64,000 bases of DNA from Candidatus Parcubacteria bacterium (GTDB taxonomy: Bacteria; Patescibacteria; ABY1; BM507; UBA12075): the NCBI GenBank assembly GCA_002869165.1, contig PKTK01000012.1:28748-92747 (forward strand), read 5' to 3'. The position numbers were made by a program, and so were the translations under genes. Positions 41,010-49,711 of this stretch are shown here, in pieces. Numbering within the stretch: position 1 is the stretch's first letter; the number at the start of each line of letters is the position of its first letter. Under the pieces are notes generated by a model. It did no database searches. It had not been told where the DNA came from and saw only the letters and a program-made list of their open reading frames with translations.

Positions 41010-41207
41010 ATGGCTATTGGTTGTTTTAGGTTAAATGCACCTCGCAAAAGCAAAGGAATTAAAATTTCTGAGAATATTCAAACTGTTTGCAGTGCATGTA
41101 AATGTGATAATTGCAAAGATGCAAATTGTGAAAAAAGAATAAGGCCAGACGGAACAAAAGTACCCGTCTCTGTAACCAATCGTCGCATTTCTGTAAAAGA
41201 AGACTAA
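41010..41207 (+). CDS. Small Cys-rich protein, 65 residues
   Basis: VCSACKCDNCKDANCEKR gives five clustered Cys (C-x2-C-x-C-x2-C-x4-C), as for a small metal-binding knuckle; there is an additional Cys at residue 5. GTAGGAGAAT just before the ATG is a clear ribosome-binding site. No family recognised. Confidence 0.65.
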   Translation: MAIGCFRLNAPRKSKGIKISENIQTVCSACKCDNCKDANCEKRIRPDGTKVPVSVTNRRISVKED

Positions 41208-41211
41208 AAGT

Positions 41212-41245
41212 CAAAAAACCAAACTTATTTATGTTTGGTTTTTTT
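41212..41245 (+). terminator. Intrinsic terminator
   Basis: AAAAAACCAAAC-TTATTTAT-GTTTGGTTTTTTT. Confidence 0.85.
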
Positions 41246-41361
41246 ATTATTCCCATTTGTAGTAATGCGCTTTAGTAAATTACATCGGATAGGTAAATCT
41301 ACGCATTAAAGTATAGTTGCGTGTAGATTCTCTTCCCTTCTGCCCTTGCCTTCGGCGAGCT

Positions 41362-42048
41362 TCAACCGGGAATGACAAATTGTAGCCAAGAATCTCCACT
41401 TAAATCATCTAAATTTACAGCATCTTTAATATCAAAATCCCCGATCCTCGTTCTTCTTAAATTCTGGCAATACGCTCCTGTCTCTAGTTTCTCGCCAATA
41501 TCATTTACTAATGAACGGATATACGTTCCACTTGATACATGTGTTCTTATTTTCAGACTAGGATAGTTATAATCTAATATCTCAATATCAAATATCTCAA
41601 TCTCTCGTGGCTTGCGCTCAATCTCAATCCCTTTGCGAGCAAGATTGTACAATTTCTGACCATTAATCTTGATAGCTGAGTGCATGGGAGGAATCTGTTC
41701 TTGTTTTCCTTTAAATGTTTTGACTATAGTTTCAACCTCGTCTTCACTTGGGATGTTGTCGTTGACCTTTTTTATCTCCCCTTCTGGATCCATGGTGCTA
41801 GACACTTCACCAAGTTTAAGCTCGGCTTCATAGACTTTGTTTTGTTTAACAAACTTGTCAATCTCTCTGGTGGCTTCTCGGCCAATAGCCACTATCAAAA
41901 GACCGGTCGCAAAAGGATCCAAAGTCCCAGCATGACCGATCTTCTTGATCCCAGTAATTTTTCTGAGTTTGGCAATAACTGAAAAAGAAGTGATACCAGC
42001 TGGTTTGTCTATCAGAATATTTCCTGATTTATTATTTTCTTTGTTCAT
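41362..42048 (-). CDS. truB: tRNA pseudouridine(55) synthase TruB
   Basis: Converts U55 of tRNA T-loops to pseudouridine. The 228-residue length fits the short form without a PUA domain. Seen: NILIDKPAGITSFSVIAKL, KKIGHAGTLDPFATGLLIVA (catalytic Asp), VYEAELKLGEVSSTMDPEGE, QIPPMHSAIKINGQKLYNLA, GTYIRSLVNDIGEKL. It is separated from infB-rbfA. The start is followed upstream by ATCACGTATCACGTATCACG repeats (42060-42082). Confidence 0.95.
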   Translation of the reverse strand: MNKENNKSGNILIDKPAGITSFSVIAKLRKITGIKKIGHAGTLDPFATGLLIVAIGREATREIDKFVKQNKVYEAELKLGEVSSTMDPEGEIKKVNDNIPSEDEVETIVKTFKGKQEQIPPMHSAIKINGQKLYNLARKGIEIERKPREIEIFDIEILDYNYPSLKIRTHVSSGTYIRSLVNDIGEKLETGAYCQNLRRTRIGDFDIKDAVNLDDLSGDSWLQFVIPG

Positions 42049-42123
42049 GTATAAATAATATCACGTATCACGTATCACGCAACATCATAATTTTTTATTA
42101 TTAATTATTTCTAAGTCACCATG

Positions 42124-42203
42124 GGGGTTTGGGGGACGGAGTTCGCGTCATTGCTTACATTACGAGTAATAATCCTTGCGCTAGCGAATCGGAGACCCCC
42201 AAA
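42124..42203. repeat. G-rich inverted element
   Basis: GGGGGTTTGGGGGACGGAGT... and ...CGGAGACCCCCAAAAC are imperfect inverted arms of about 22 bp around ATTGCTTACATTACGAGTAA. GC-rich in an AT-rich gap; a diverged mobile hairpin. Confidence 0.6.
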
Positions 42204-42292
42204 ACTTTTGCTTCTTTTAATTATAAAAGAAGGTTTACAAATTTAACTTAATTTCTGGATTCCTGCATTAGCAGGAATAACAAAATATTAAA

Positions 42293-42320
42293 AAACGGAG
42301 CAAGGTTAATCGCTCCGTAA
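42293..42320 (-). terminator. Intrinsic terminator of the ACP-like gene
   Basis: ACGGAGC / GCTCCGT with T-rich flank on the minus strand. Confidence 0.75.
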
Positions 42321-42324
42321 ATAT

Positions 42325-42531
42325 TTATTTTTTTTCAAACAATTCAATAGCTTCTTCAACTGTATGTTTTTTTTGTAAATTATTAATTATTATTACCTTG
42401 CCTGTTTTTACTGCAACCATTAATCCCAAATGATGTATATCTGGAATTTTTGTTTCAAGCGTAACTTTTCCTTCTGGAATTCCTAGCTGATTTGCAGCAG
42501 TTTCAACAACTGCGTCATAAATACTCATCAT
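42325..42531 (-). CDS. ACP-like small protein lacking the phosphopantetheine serine
   Basis: A 68-residue protein. The order (DAVVETAANQLGIPEGKV, then ETKIPDIHHLGLMVAVKT, then KHTVEEAIELFEKK) is that of acyl carrier proteins, but the usual D-S-L is replaced by H-H-L, so it cannot carry phosphopantetheine. The ribosome-binding sequence AAGGAGAG is clear. It may be a structural or regulatory derivative. The assignment is by pattern. Confidence 0.5.
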   Translation of the reverse strand: MMSIYDAVVETAANQLGIPEGKVTLETKIPDIHHLGLMVAVKTGKVIIINNLQKKHTVEEAIELFEKK

Positions 42532-42660
42532 TTGCTCTCTCCTTTTTTGTTGTATTGATATTTACAAGTCAAAGAACTGTTTTGCTAAAAATTATCAGAA
42601 CTGGGGGAATAAGTCAAATAAATAATTTTAATTCAAAAAGTCCTCACCCCAACCCTCTTT

Positions 42661-42849
42661 TGTCATCTCGTAAGGAGCGAAGCGACTGAAGAGATCCCTT
42701 AGACGTAAAAATAACGCTTATAAAGAATTCCCATGAAAACAAAGATAACAAAAGCAGAAACATTGTTCATGGTGACTGTCACTTGCAGTGACCTACTTAT
42801 TCCCACGTCTAAGGGATTCCTCTCCGCCAGCCGGCGGATCGGAATGACA
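42661..42849. repeat. Compound inverted element with GTCATC/GAATGAC ends
   Basis: Outer TGTCATCTCG ... CGGAATGACA, inner GAGATCCCTTAGACGT / ACGTCTAAGGGATTCCTCT, and a small palindrome GTCACT-TGC-AGTGAC inside. The segment from the small palindrome to GATTCC is repeated at 46859-46912. Confidence 0.75.
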
Positions 42850-42917
42850 AAAATAGAAAGTTGCTTTGTAGTATTTGATGTATGATACGTGCTGTATGCT
42901 ACGTGATACGTGATTCA

Positions 42918-42947
42918 TTTGACTTTTGGGCTTTATTATTGTAAAGT
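42918..42947 (+). promoter_or_regulatory. Probable infB promoter
   Basis: TTGACT, a 17-bp spacer, TAAAGT. It directly follows GATACGTGATTCAT. The clpP upstream region has the parallel GATATGTGATTTAAATTGAC, so the block is conserved between the two genes. Confidence 0.5.
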
Positions 42948-43022
42948 TGAAGCAATAAATGAGGCAGTTTGAATACTGTCCTTTATTTTAATTACATAAT
43001 TAATTATATAATTAACTACGTA

Positions 43023-43064
43023 ATTAAATATATATTTTAATATATATTAAAATATATATTTAAT
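43023..43064. repeat. 42-bp perfect palindrome in the infB leader
   Basis: Perfect symmetry about 43043/43044, composed only of A and T (ATTAAATATATATTTTAATA ...). It ends 29 bp before the infB ATG. It could fold into a leader hairpin or act as a DNA-binding site. Confidence 0.85.
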
Positions 43065-43093
43065 CAGGTATTTTTTATGTAATTTGTAAAATC

Positions 43094-45058
43094 ATGAATA
43101 TTACAGAACTAGCTAGAATACTAAAAATAACCCCCGGGGAGCTTAAGGAAATATTACCTAAGCTCGGTTTTGATATTGGGGCCAAAGCCATCAAGATTAA
43201 TAAATCAGTAGCTAGTAAAATTATTAAAGAATGGCCAACCCTGAGAAGAAAAATGCAGATTGAACGAGAATTGGAAATGAGACAAGCAAGAAAAAAAGAA
43301 GCCAAGCAAGAGGTTAGCAAAAAAATAACCGTACCTAGTCATATCACTGTTCGAGACTTCGCCACTAAAGCGGGGTTGCAAATTAATTCTGTCCTAACAT
43401 CTCTCATGAAAAATGGGATTTTTGCTAGTCTAAATGAAAAAATAGACTATGACACTGCTTGGTTGGTTGGTTCAGAGCTTGGAATAGAGGTTAGTGAAGA
43501 AAAAAATATCGACAAAAACGAAGAAAAGGATAATACTTTACAGGAAATACTTGATAAAGAAGAAAAGCACAAACTTCTAGAAAGACCTCCTGTGATTGTA
43601 GTTATGGGTCATGTTGATCATGGAAAAACAAAATTACTAGATTCAATCAGAAAATCTCAAGTAGTAGAAGGTGAAGCAGGCGGAATAACTCAACACATTG
43701 GCGCCTACCAAGTTGAACGTAAGGGACAAACCATAACTTTCATTGATACCCCGGGACACGAAGCATTTACAGCTATGAGAAGCCGTGGGGCTAAAATTGC
43801 TGATGTAGCTATACTAGTTGTTGCTGCTGATGATGGTGTAAAACCTCAAACAGTGGAAGCTTTTAGGATCATTGAGGCATCTGGCGTACCTTTCGTAGTT
43901 GCAATCAACAAGATTGATAAACCAGAGGCAAATATTGACAATGTAAAACAAGAACTATCAAATCAATTAAATCTAATTCCAGAAGACTGGGGAGGTAAAA
44001 CTATTTGCTCTTCAATCTCAGCACTCAAAGGCGAAGGAATCAATGAACTGCTTGATGTGGTGCTACTACTAGCTGAGACTGAAGCTGATAACATCAAAGC
44101 TAATCCCGAAGCACCTGCTGTGGGAACTATTATTGAATCACACGTTGACAAGGGTGCTGGTCCTGTTGCTACCATCCTGGTTCAAAATGGAACTCTAAAA
44201 GCTGGGGACCAATTAATGTTTGATAATATAAATATTGGAAAGGTTCGTTGTCTAAATGACTATAACGGAGAAAAAGCAGAACTAGCTGGACCATATACTC
44301 CAGCACAAATCATTGGCTTGAAAAAACTTCCAGCAGTTGGAGACATTGTTCAGGTTGGAACAGGACAAAAAATTCGCCACAAAAAAATAAGATCAGTAAC
44401 AGGGGCTGATACTCAAATCCGCTCAGCTCACTCAGACGCCGAACTTGGAAATGCTAAACTTATCAATGTAATCATAAAAAGTGATGTACTTGGTTCAGCT
44501 GAAGCAATCGAAGAGTCTCTCGAAAAAATCAATACTGAAAAAGTAAAAGTAAGAATAGTTAAAAAAGGTCTTGGCAACATTACCGATGGAGATGTTAAAC
44601 AAGCCGAGGCAAGTGGAGCAAAAATAATTGGCTTCAATATAAAATCAAGTCACGCTATTGAGGACTTAGCCAGAGAAAGAGGAGTAAGTTTCAAGCTTTA
44701 TAATATTATTTATGACTTAATAAATGACCTAAAAGCTGAAATGAAAGAATTGGCAGGAACTGAAATAGTCAGAAAAGATCTAGGAACTATGAACGTTTTA
44801 GCAATATTTAAAACCGATGCTAAAAATCAGATTGTTGGAGGAAAGATCAAAGGAGAACAAATAAAAAACAATTCCCTAGTTGATGTAATCAGAAATGATA
44901 AAGTAATTAGCTTTGGGAAAATTTCTGCTATCAGATGTGGCAAAGAAGAAGTTAGTCAAGTAAGCGACGGTCAAGAGTGTGGCGTTACTTATGAAGGAGA
45001 CCCAATCGTTCAAGTTGGTGATATTCTTCAATTTTATGTAGAAGAAAGTGAAGGATAA
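43094..45058 (+). CDS. infB: Translation initiation factor IF-2
   Basis: A GTPase that places initiator tRNA in the ribosome. The 654-residue length is short for the family because the N-terminal region is brief. Two IF2_N-like modules (ITELARILKITPGELKEILP; ITVRDFATKAGLQINSVLTSL), then the G domain with VMGHVDHGKTKLLDSIR (G1), GGITQHIGAY (G2), DTPGHEAFTAMR (G3), AINKID (G4), followed by domains II-IV (VGTIIESHVDKGAGPVATIL, IRCGKEEVSQVSDGQECG). Followed after 2 bp by rbfA. Confidence 0.98.
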   Translation: MNITELARILKITPGELKEILPKLGFDIGAKAIKINKSVASKIIKEWPTLRRKMQIERELEMRQARKKEAKQEVSKKITVPSHITVRDFATKAGLQINSVLTSLMKNGIFASLNEKIDYDTAWLVGSELGIEVSEEKNIDKNEEKDNTLQEILDKEEKHKLLERPPVIVVMGHVDHGKTKLLDSIRKSQVVEGEAGGITQHIGAYQVERKGQTITFIDTPGHEAFTAMRSRGAKIADVAILVVAADDGVKPQTVEAFRIIEASGVPFVVAINKIDKPEANIDNVKQELSNQLNLIPEDWGGKTICSSISALKGEGINELLDVVLLLAETEADNIKANPEAPAVGTIIESHVDKGAGPVATILVQNGTLKAGDQLMFDNINIGKVRCLNDYNGEKAELAGPYTPAQIIGLKKLPAVGDIVQVGTGQKIRHKKIRSVTGADTQIRSAHSDAELGNAKLINVIIKSDVLGSAEAIEESLEKINTEKVKVRIVKKGLGNITDGDVKQAEASGAKIIGFNIKSSHAIEDLARERGVSFKLYNIIYDLINDLKAEMKELAGTEIVRKDLGTMNVLAIFKTDAKNQIVGGKIKGEQIKNNSLVDVIRNDKVISFGKISAIRCGKEEVSQVSDGQECGVTYEGDPIVQVGDILQFYVEESEG

Positions 45059-45060
45059 CT

Positions 45061-45444
45061 ATGTCATTTAGAATCAAACAAATCAATGAACAGCTCCGCA
45101 ATGACCTGGCAATGCTAATATCTGAAGTAGCGCCATTTAAAGATGGCCTAATCACCATAACAAATGTCAAAACCAGTCCTGATTTAAAAAACGCCAAGAT
45201 ATATATATCTGTGATACCGGAAAATCATACTGGCTCAGCTCTTAAGGTGCTTAGAAAAAATATTAAATTACTAACTAGCGAACTTAGACAAAAAGTTCAT
45301 ATGAAATATATCCCCCGCTTAAGTTTTCACATGGATGAAAAAATAAAGTACATGAATGAGATTGATGATGTACTGAGAAAAATAGAAAAAGAAGATGGCC
45401 GGGATAATGAGGAAAATCCAAGCCAAGATAAAAAAAATGGCTAA
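45061..45444 (+). CDS. rbfA: Ribosome-binding factor A
   Basis: A 127-residue KH-like protein for 30S maturation. Seen: IKQINEQLRNDLAMLISEVA, LITITNVKTSPDLKNAKIYI, and the C-terminal KVHMKYIPRLSFHMDEKIKY. It starts 2 bp after infB and overlaps nrnA, so the three genes form one operon. Confidence 0.95.
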   Translation: MSFRIKQINEQLRNDLAMLISEVAPFKDGLITITNVKTSPDLKNAKIYISVIPENHTGSALKVLRKNIKLLTSELRQKVHMKYIPRLSFHMDEKIKYMNEIDDVLRKIEKEDGRDNEENPSQDKKNG

Positions 45445-46399
45445 AAATTTTCGTCTAGCATTTGAACAAATAAAAAAGGCAAATAACATACTTCTAGTAA
45501 CTCATGCCAAACCAGATGGTGACGCTGTGTCTTCTATATGCGCTATGATGTTAATTTTGGAACAAATAGGCAAAAACTATACTGCTTATTGTAAAGATCC
45601 TGCTCCCAAGCAGTTTCTTTTTTTACCTAGAAGCGAAAAAATTATTACCAATAAAAAAGATATTAAATTCAGTGATTTTGATACCATTATCTCACTTGAT
45701 TGCGGTAGTTTGAGTAGAACAACTTTAATAGAAGAAATCAAAACTAAAAAAGCTTACCAAAAAGTAATTGAATTTGATCATCATATAAAAATCGATAATT
45801 TTTCTGAAATTGAAGTTAGAGATCCAGTAGCTGCTTCCACCACTGAAGTTCTGTATCACTTTATCAAAACTGTTAATCTAAGATTTAATAAAAATATTGC
45901 CAACTGCATCTTAACTGGCATATTAACTGATACTGCCAACTTTCTCTACCCCTCTACTAGTGAAAATACTATCCAAATAGCTTCGGACATGCTTATTTAC
46001 GGAGCCAAATTTCCTCAGATCACCGAAGAAGCTTATCGCAATAAAAGCATAGGAGCCATGAAACTATGGGGGAAAGCGATTGAAAATCTTCAAATTAATC
46101 CAAAATACAAGATTGCTTATACAATCTTAAAAGACGAGGATATTTCTACTTGCGATTGCGATGAAGAAGAATTGGAAGGTATTGCCGGTTTTATGGGAAA
46201 TATGGACAATATAAATGCTTTACTATTTTTACGAGAAACAAAAAACGGAGGCTATAAAGGAAGCATGCGTACCTCTCTGGATGAAATCGATGTATCTCGA
46301 CTTGCTAATAAACTGGGTGGTGGTGGTCACAAAAAAGCTTCTGGTTTTTTCATAGATGTAAATATTGAAAAAGAAAATAATCGCTGGTTAATAAAATAA
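45437..46399 (+). CDS. nrnA: DHH/DHHA1 phosphoesterase, NrnA-like
   Basis: Bifunctional oligoribonuclease / pAp-phosphatase type. The start is the ATG at 45437 overlapping the rbfA stop (ATGGCTAA), which is supported by MAKNFRLAFEQIKKAN; a longer frame from 45395 overlaps rbfA too far. Seen: THAKPDGDAVSSICAMM (metal-binding), ISLDCGS, EFDHHIKID (DHH), TGILTDTANFLYPSTS, and the DHHA1 end RTSLDEIDVSRLANKLGGGG-HKKASG. The infB-rbfA-nrnA order is widely conserved. Confidence 0.95.
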   Translation: MAKNFRLAFEQIKKANNILLVTHAKPDGDAVSSICAMMLILEQIGKNYTAYCKDPAPKQFLFLPRSEKIITNKKDIKFSDFDTIISLDCGSLSRTTLIEEIKTKKAYQKVIEFDHHIKIDNFSEIEVRDPVAASTTEVLYHFIKTVNLRFNKNIANCILTGILTDTANFLYPSTSENTIQIASDMLIYGAKFPQITEEAYRNKSIGAMKLWGKAIENLQINPKYKIAYTILKDEDISTCDCDEEELEGIAGFMGNMDNINALLFLRETKNGGYKGSMRTSLDEIDVSRLANKLGGGGHKKASGFFIDVNIEKENNRWLIK

Positions 46400-46447
46400 A
46401 GCTATCGTTATAAAGCAAGCCGCAATTTTGCTGTTTTTCTGTACAAA

Positions 46448-46760
46448 AAAAGGCCTTGCACTTAGCAAGGCCCTAGAGTGACCGTGTTACCACTTTTCTT
46501 CTTTGGCTTTATTGCCCATCGAAAAGTCCGAAGCTTCGGCATACTTGCACTAAAAACACTTGGTTTTTAATCGCATCTCCTAAAAGATGAGGCAGTGGTA
46601 TTTGTTTAGCCTTAGCTATCGATCTGGGGTTGTCCCTCTCGCCAAATAGCATCCGTGAGAACCCTCTATTAGAATAGAGCTGTTCTATTACTACTGGATT
46701 ACATTGACTTTCATCACAGTCAATATCTATTCTTGCAAAAATACATTTTTTCGTCAAGTA
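46448..46760 (-). promoter_or_regulatory. T-box-like leader with terminator, no gene behind it
   Basis: On the minus strand AAAGTGGTAACACGGTCACT (about 46478-46497) resembles the T-box consensus G-G-G-T-G-G-N-A-C-C-G-C-G. It is followed by a strong terminator GGCCTTGC/GCAAGGCC (46452-46472) with seven Ts. Upstream are GGGTTCTC/GAGAGGGACAACCC stems and a TATACT-like promoter. T-boxes control aminoacyl-tRNA synthetase or amino-acid genes, but the next gene on that strand is nrnA, in the opposite direction. An 82-codon frame (46509-46757) overlaps it and is an alternative explanation. Confidence 0.35.
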
Positions 46761-46781
46761 TAGTTTAAGTATTAATACCCC

Positions 46782-46802
46782 AACGTTAGGGTAACGTTAC
46801 CC
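46782..46802. promoter_or_regulatory. AACGTTA-type operator upstream of the T-box-like element
   Basis: The palindrome GGGTAACGTTACCC (46789-46802) is preceded by a third half-site AACGTTA (46782-46788). It lies near the probable promoter of the minus-strand leader. Confidence 0.5.
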
Positions 46803-47361
46803 TCTCTCTTTTTTTATTTAGCAGGAATAATATATATAAAAGAATTATTTATAATGGCGGTCACTTGCAGTGACCTAAAGATTCCCACATTTAAGAGATT
46901 CCCCAGGGCAGTCTCTCTTGCCTTCGGCAATTCACCTTCTTCTTCGACAACGCTTCGGAATTGTGGATGTTAACTAATTCACTGACAGCATTCTCTTTTG
47001 TCATTCCCGGCGAGCGATAGCGAGGGAAGGGAATCCAGGGGAAGATCCGTAATAATATCAATTCAAAATAAAAACAGCAAAAAAAGTTAATTATATTTGT
47101 TTTATTTGTTGATAATTGTAGTCTTACCCCTAGATTCCCTTCCCCTGCGCTTATTCGCTCCGCTCATAAGACTCCGGCCGGGAATGACAGAGAGTGTTGT
47201 TGTGTTAACGATTTATATAACATCTACAGGAATGACAAAAAAAGTGAGTGCTTCTTTTTTGATACATGATATGTGTTTCATGATATGTGATTTAAATTGA
47301 CATTTGACCCTTTTTAAGTTAATCTTAAATCGTAAAACTTAATTCAATAATCTAAAACAAT
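46803..47361. other. Repeat-rich gap before clpP
   Basis: Holds a second GGTCACTTGCAGTGACC palindrome (46859-46875) with the same follow-on sequence as the copy at 42778; a large GTCATTCC inverted element (46999-47190); a GATACATGATATGTG block (47258-47292) and the clpP promoter region (TTGACA at 47297). No gene supported. Confidence 0.6.
46999..47190. repeat. Large GTCATTCCCGG inverted element
   Basis: Left arm TTGTCATTCCCGGCGAGCGA...GGGAAGGGAATCCAGGGG and right arm CCCCTAGATTCCCTTCCCCTGCGC...CCGGCCGGGAATGACA, about 45-60 bp each with an AT-rich spacer of about 85 bp. Another half (CTTCCCTTCTGCCCTTGCCT...CCGGGAATGACA) lies at 41328-41378. Confidence 0.75.
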
Positions 47362-47940
47362 ATGCCTTTAATACCAACAGTAATTGAAAAAACCGGCCAC
47401 ATTGAAAGGGCCTATGACATATATTCAAGACTTTTAAAAGACAGGATTATTTTCTTAGGGGAACCAGTAAGTGATCATGTGGCTAATATTATAATTGCTA
47501 AATTCTTATTTTTGGACGCTGAAAACAAAGAAAAAGATATTAAATTCTATATCAATACCCCGGGTGGATCAGTCACATCTGGCATGGCAATCTATGACAC
47601 CATGCAATATGTAAGATGCGATGTTTCTACTATATGTGTTGGCATGGCTGCTTCAATGGGAGCAACTCTACTTGCTGCTGGAGCTAAAGGAAAACGCTTT
47701 GCCCTACCAAATTCCGAGGTAATGATACACCAAGTAATGGGTGGAACAGAGGGGCAAGCTAGCGACATCAAAATCAGAGCTGAACATATCCTAAAAACTA
47801 AAAATCGCTTAAATAAAATCCTAGCTAAGCATACTGGACAAAAAGTTACTCAAATTGAAAAAGATACAGATCGAGATAATTTCCTAACAGCTGATGAAGC
47901 TAAAAAATATGGAATAATTGATAAAATTATTAGTAAATAA
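47362..47940 (+). CDS. clpP: ATP-dependent Clp protease proteolytic subunit
   Basis: A 192-residue serine protease, typical size. Seen: IYSRLLKDRIIFLGEPVSD, FYINTPGGSVTSGMAIYDTM, catalytic Ser in CVGMAASMGATLLAAG, catalytic His in NSEVMIHQVMGGTEGQASD, catalytic Asp in EKDTDRDNFLTADEAKKYG. No clpX or clpA in the window. Monocistronic. Confidence 0.97.
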   Translation: MPLIPTVIEKTGHIERAYDIYSRLLKDRIIFLGEPVSDHVANIIIAKFLFLDAENKEKDIKFYINTPGGSVTSGMAIYDTMQYVRCDVSTICVGMAASMGATLLAAGAKGKRFALPNSEVMIHQVMGGTEGQASDIKIRAEHILKTKNRLNKILAKHTGQKVTQIEKDTDRDNFLTADEAKKYGIIDKIISK

Positions 47941-47949
47941 AGTTAATAC

Positions 47950-47981
47950 AAAAAAGACAAATTTAAAATGGTCTTTTTTTG
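47950..47981 (+). terminator. Probable clpP terminator
   Basis: AAAAAAGAC / GTCTTTTTTT with a 12-nt loop; weak stem but long T tract. Confidence 0.55.
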
Positions 47982-48007
47982 TTCAATTAAATAATATTTT
48001 ACAAAGA

Positions 48008-49711
48008 CTATTTTTGAATTAATAACTCTTCTGTTTCAAAGTCAATAACTGGATTGTGGCCATTTTTAACTTCTTCTCCGTCCAAAAATCCATCCCCGTC
48101 AGTATCTGGATTATTAGGATTTGTGTTGAGCTCAATTTCTTCTTTATCAGACAAACCATCGTTATCCGAATCAATTGTTTCGTTCAAACATCTTGTTTTC
48201 CATGTTCTGGTCATTTCATATTTAGTACACAAATCACTATTCCTGGTTTTTATTGCCAGATAATAATAGCACATTTCTTTATCATGTGAGCTTGTTATTT
48301 TTTCACATAAATTATCATTTTGATTAACCTGAGCAAAACCAAAAAAACAATCATCTACCAAACTGTCATTTTCCATACTCTTGTTGCAAAACTCATCAAT
48401 ATTACTTACTGAATTATTTAGCTTTAAAAAACACTCATAGGAATAATCATTCCAATAGCTAGATATATTTGAGCGATAACTTAAATCACTGTTGCAAATT
48501 TTTATATCTTTTGCCTCTTCTATTATTTCAAGCCAACATTCTTTTCTAGCTTTTTTGTCAGTATATTCAATTTCTTTACATAGATCTATTAATGCTGTGC
48601 TTTTGCAAAAACTTTTTAACTCTTCATCTATAATTTGGTTACAGGCTTGCTCATTAAGTTCAACTCCCCTTTTGTAATTAACATAATCAACACATTTTGT
48701 AGGCTCTTCATAATTATTACAAATATTAGCATCATTTTTTGCATACGCTATCTCACCAAAACAGTTTCTTTTCATGCTGTCATATGAAAGGTCTGAAAAG
48801 TACTGTGCACTTCTAACATCATACCAAATATCTTCTATGCCATTACATTTTTTTTCATTTTGTTTTAAAACAGCACTTCGTAAAAAACATTTATTCTTCT
48901 CATATTTATCAACTTTAAAATCTTTAACATTTATTGCGCTACATCTTATAAAATCAGGAGTTTTTTTTATTAAAGAAAAATAAATAGAGCCACTCCAGGC
49001 AAAGACAAAGGTCGGAAACAATAATAACAACGCGACTATTGATAATAAGTTCAGAAGGAAAAAATTTTTTAGTTTTTTTCTTTTATTCCGAATAACAATT
49101 ATTATACTAAAAATTAAAAATGCAAGTGGCAATATAAGCAGTGAAAATGAAAATACAAAATCGCCAATAGAATAAAAGAAGATACCTGTTCCGCTCCCGC
49201 TATCAAATATCTCAAAAATATATGAAACCAAAAAAGCAATCACGAAATATCCAACAATAAAAACCATAGAATAAAAAACTAAGCTTTTACCTGTTCCGTC
49301 TTTTGCTTCAACAATGTCTTGATTTTGAAAATCTCCATTTTCTTTGTTATATATTAAATTTCTTCTTAGACTAAAAAATATAAAACCATTTAAAACAAGT
49401 AAAAATAATTCTCTTTTTTCAAATAAAAAATAAAATGCATAACGAAAACTTTTTAACGAAGCATATGCAAAAAAAACAAAAATTTCCAAAAACAATGCTA
49501 ATACTAAAACGAAAAATAGATAATAAGCCCATTTTTGTTTTTTATATACTCCCAGAGAAACAGGAATCAGTAAAACAGAAAAAATTAAACAAAAATATCT
49601 ATAAAAATTAAAATAAAATACTCTACTAGGCTCTAATACAAAGAAAAAAAGCCCCAACATAACTATAGCTTCAATTAATAAAACTATCGATATTTGCTTA
49701 AAATTTAACAT
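48008..49711 (-). CDS. Membrane protein with extracellular Cys-rich domain and Ca-binding repeats
   Basis: 567 residues. Six or seven N-terminal membrane helices (to about residue 245), then an extracellular domain with around 25 Cys in irregular pairs (such as KCFLRSAVLKQNEKKCNGI, CWLEIIEEAKDIKIC) and a C-terminal pair of Ca-binding motifs (DSDNDGLSDKEEIELNTNP, DTDGDGFLDGEE). The Cys spacing and Asp-rich motifs are shared with the surface protein at 22785. It is probably an envelope or adhesion protein; the exact family is unknown. Confidence 0.75.
   Translation of the reverse strand: MLNFKQISIVLLIEAIVMLGLFFFVLEPSRVFYFNFYRYFCLIFSVLLIPVSLGVYKKQKWAYYLFFVLVLALFLEIFVFFAYASLKSFRYAFYFLFEKRELFLLVLNGFIFFSLRRNLIYNKENGDFQNQDIVEAKDGTGKSLVFYSMVFIVGYFVIAFLVSYIFEIFDSGSGTGIFFYSIGDFVFSFSLLILPLAFLIFSIIIVIRNKRKKLKNFFLLNLLSIVALLLLFPTFVFAWSGSIYFSLIKKTPDFIRCSAINVKDFKVDKYEKNKCFLRSAVLKQNEKKCNGIEDIWYDVRSAQYFSDLSYDSMKRNCFGEIAYAKNDANICNNYEEPTKCVDYVNYKRGVELNEQACNQIIDEELKSFCKSTALIDLCKEIEYTDKKARKECWLEIIEEAKDIKICNSDLSYRSNISSYWNDYSYECFLKLNNSVSNIDEFCNKSMENDSLVDDCFFGFAQVNQNDNLCEKITSSHDKEMCYYYLAIKTRNSDLCTKYEMTRTWKTRCLNETIDSDNDGLSDKEEIELNTNPNNPDTDGDGFLDGEEVKNGHNPVIDFETEELLIQK

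Larger units (their letters stand above)
42532..43093. other. infB upstream region rich in repeats
   Basis: Holds a nested inverted element (42661-42849) with core GTCACTTGCAGTGAC (42778-42792), an ATACGTGATACGTG repeat block (42873-42912), the infB promoter (42918-), a run of TAATTA motifs and a 42-bp perfect palindrome (43023-43064). No gene seen. Confidence 0.6.

Noticed and set aside
46509..46757. 82-codon frame overlapping the T-box-like leader
   Set aside because: Not listed as a gene because it starts with TTG, has no ribosome-binding site and coincides with RNA-like stems; kept as an alternative in the T-box entry.
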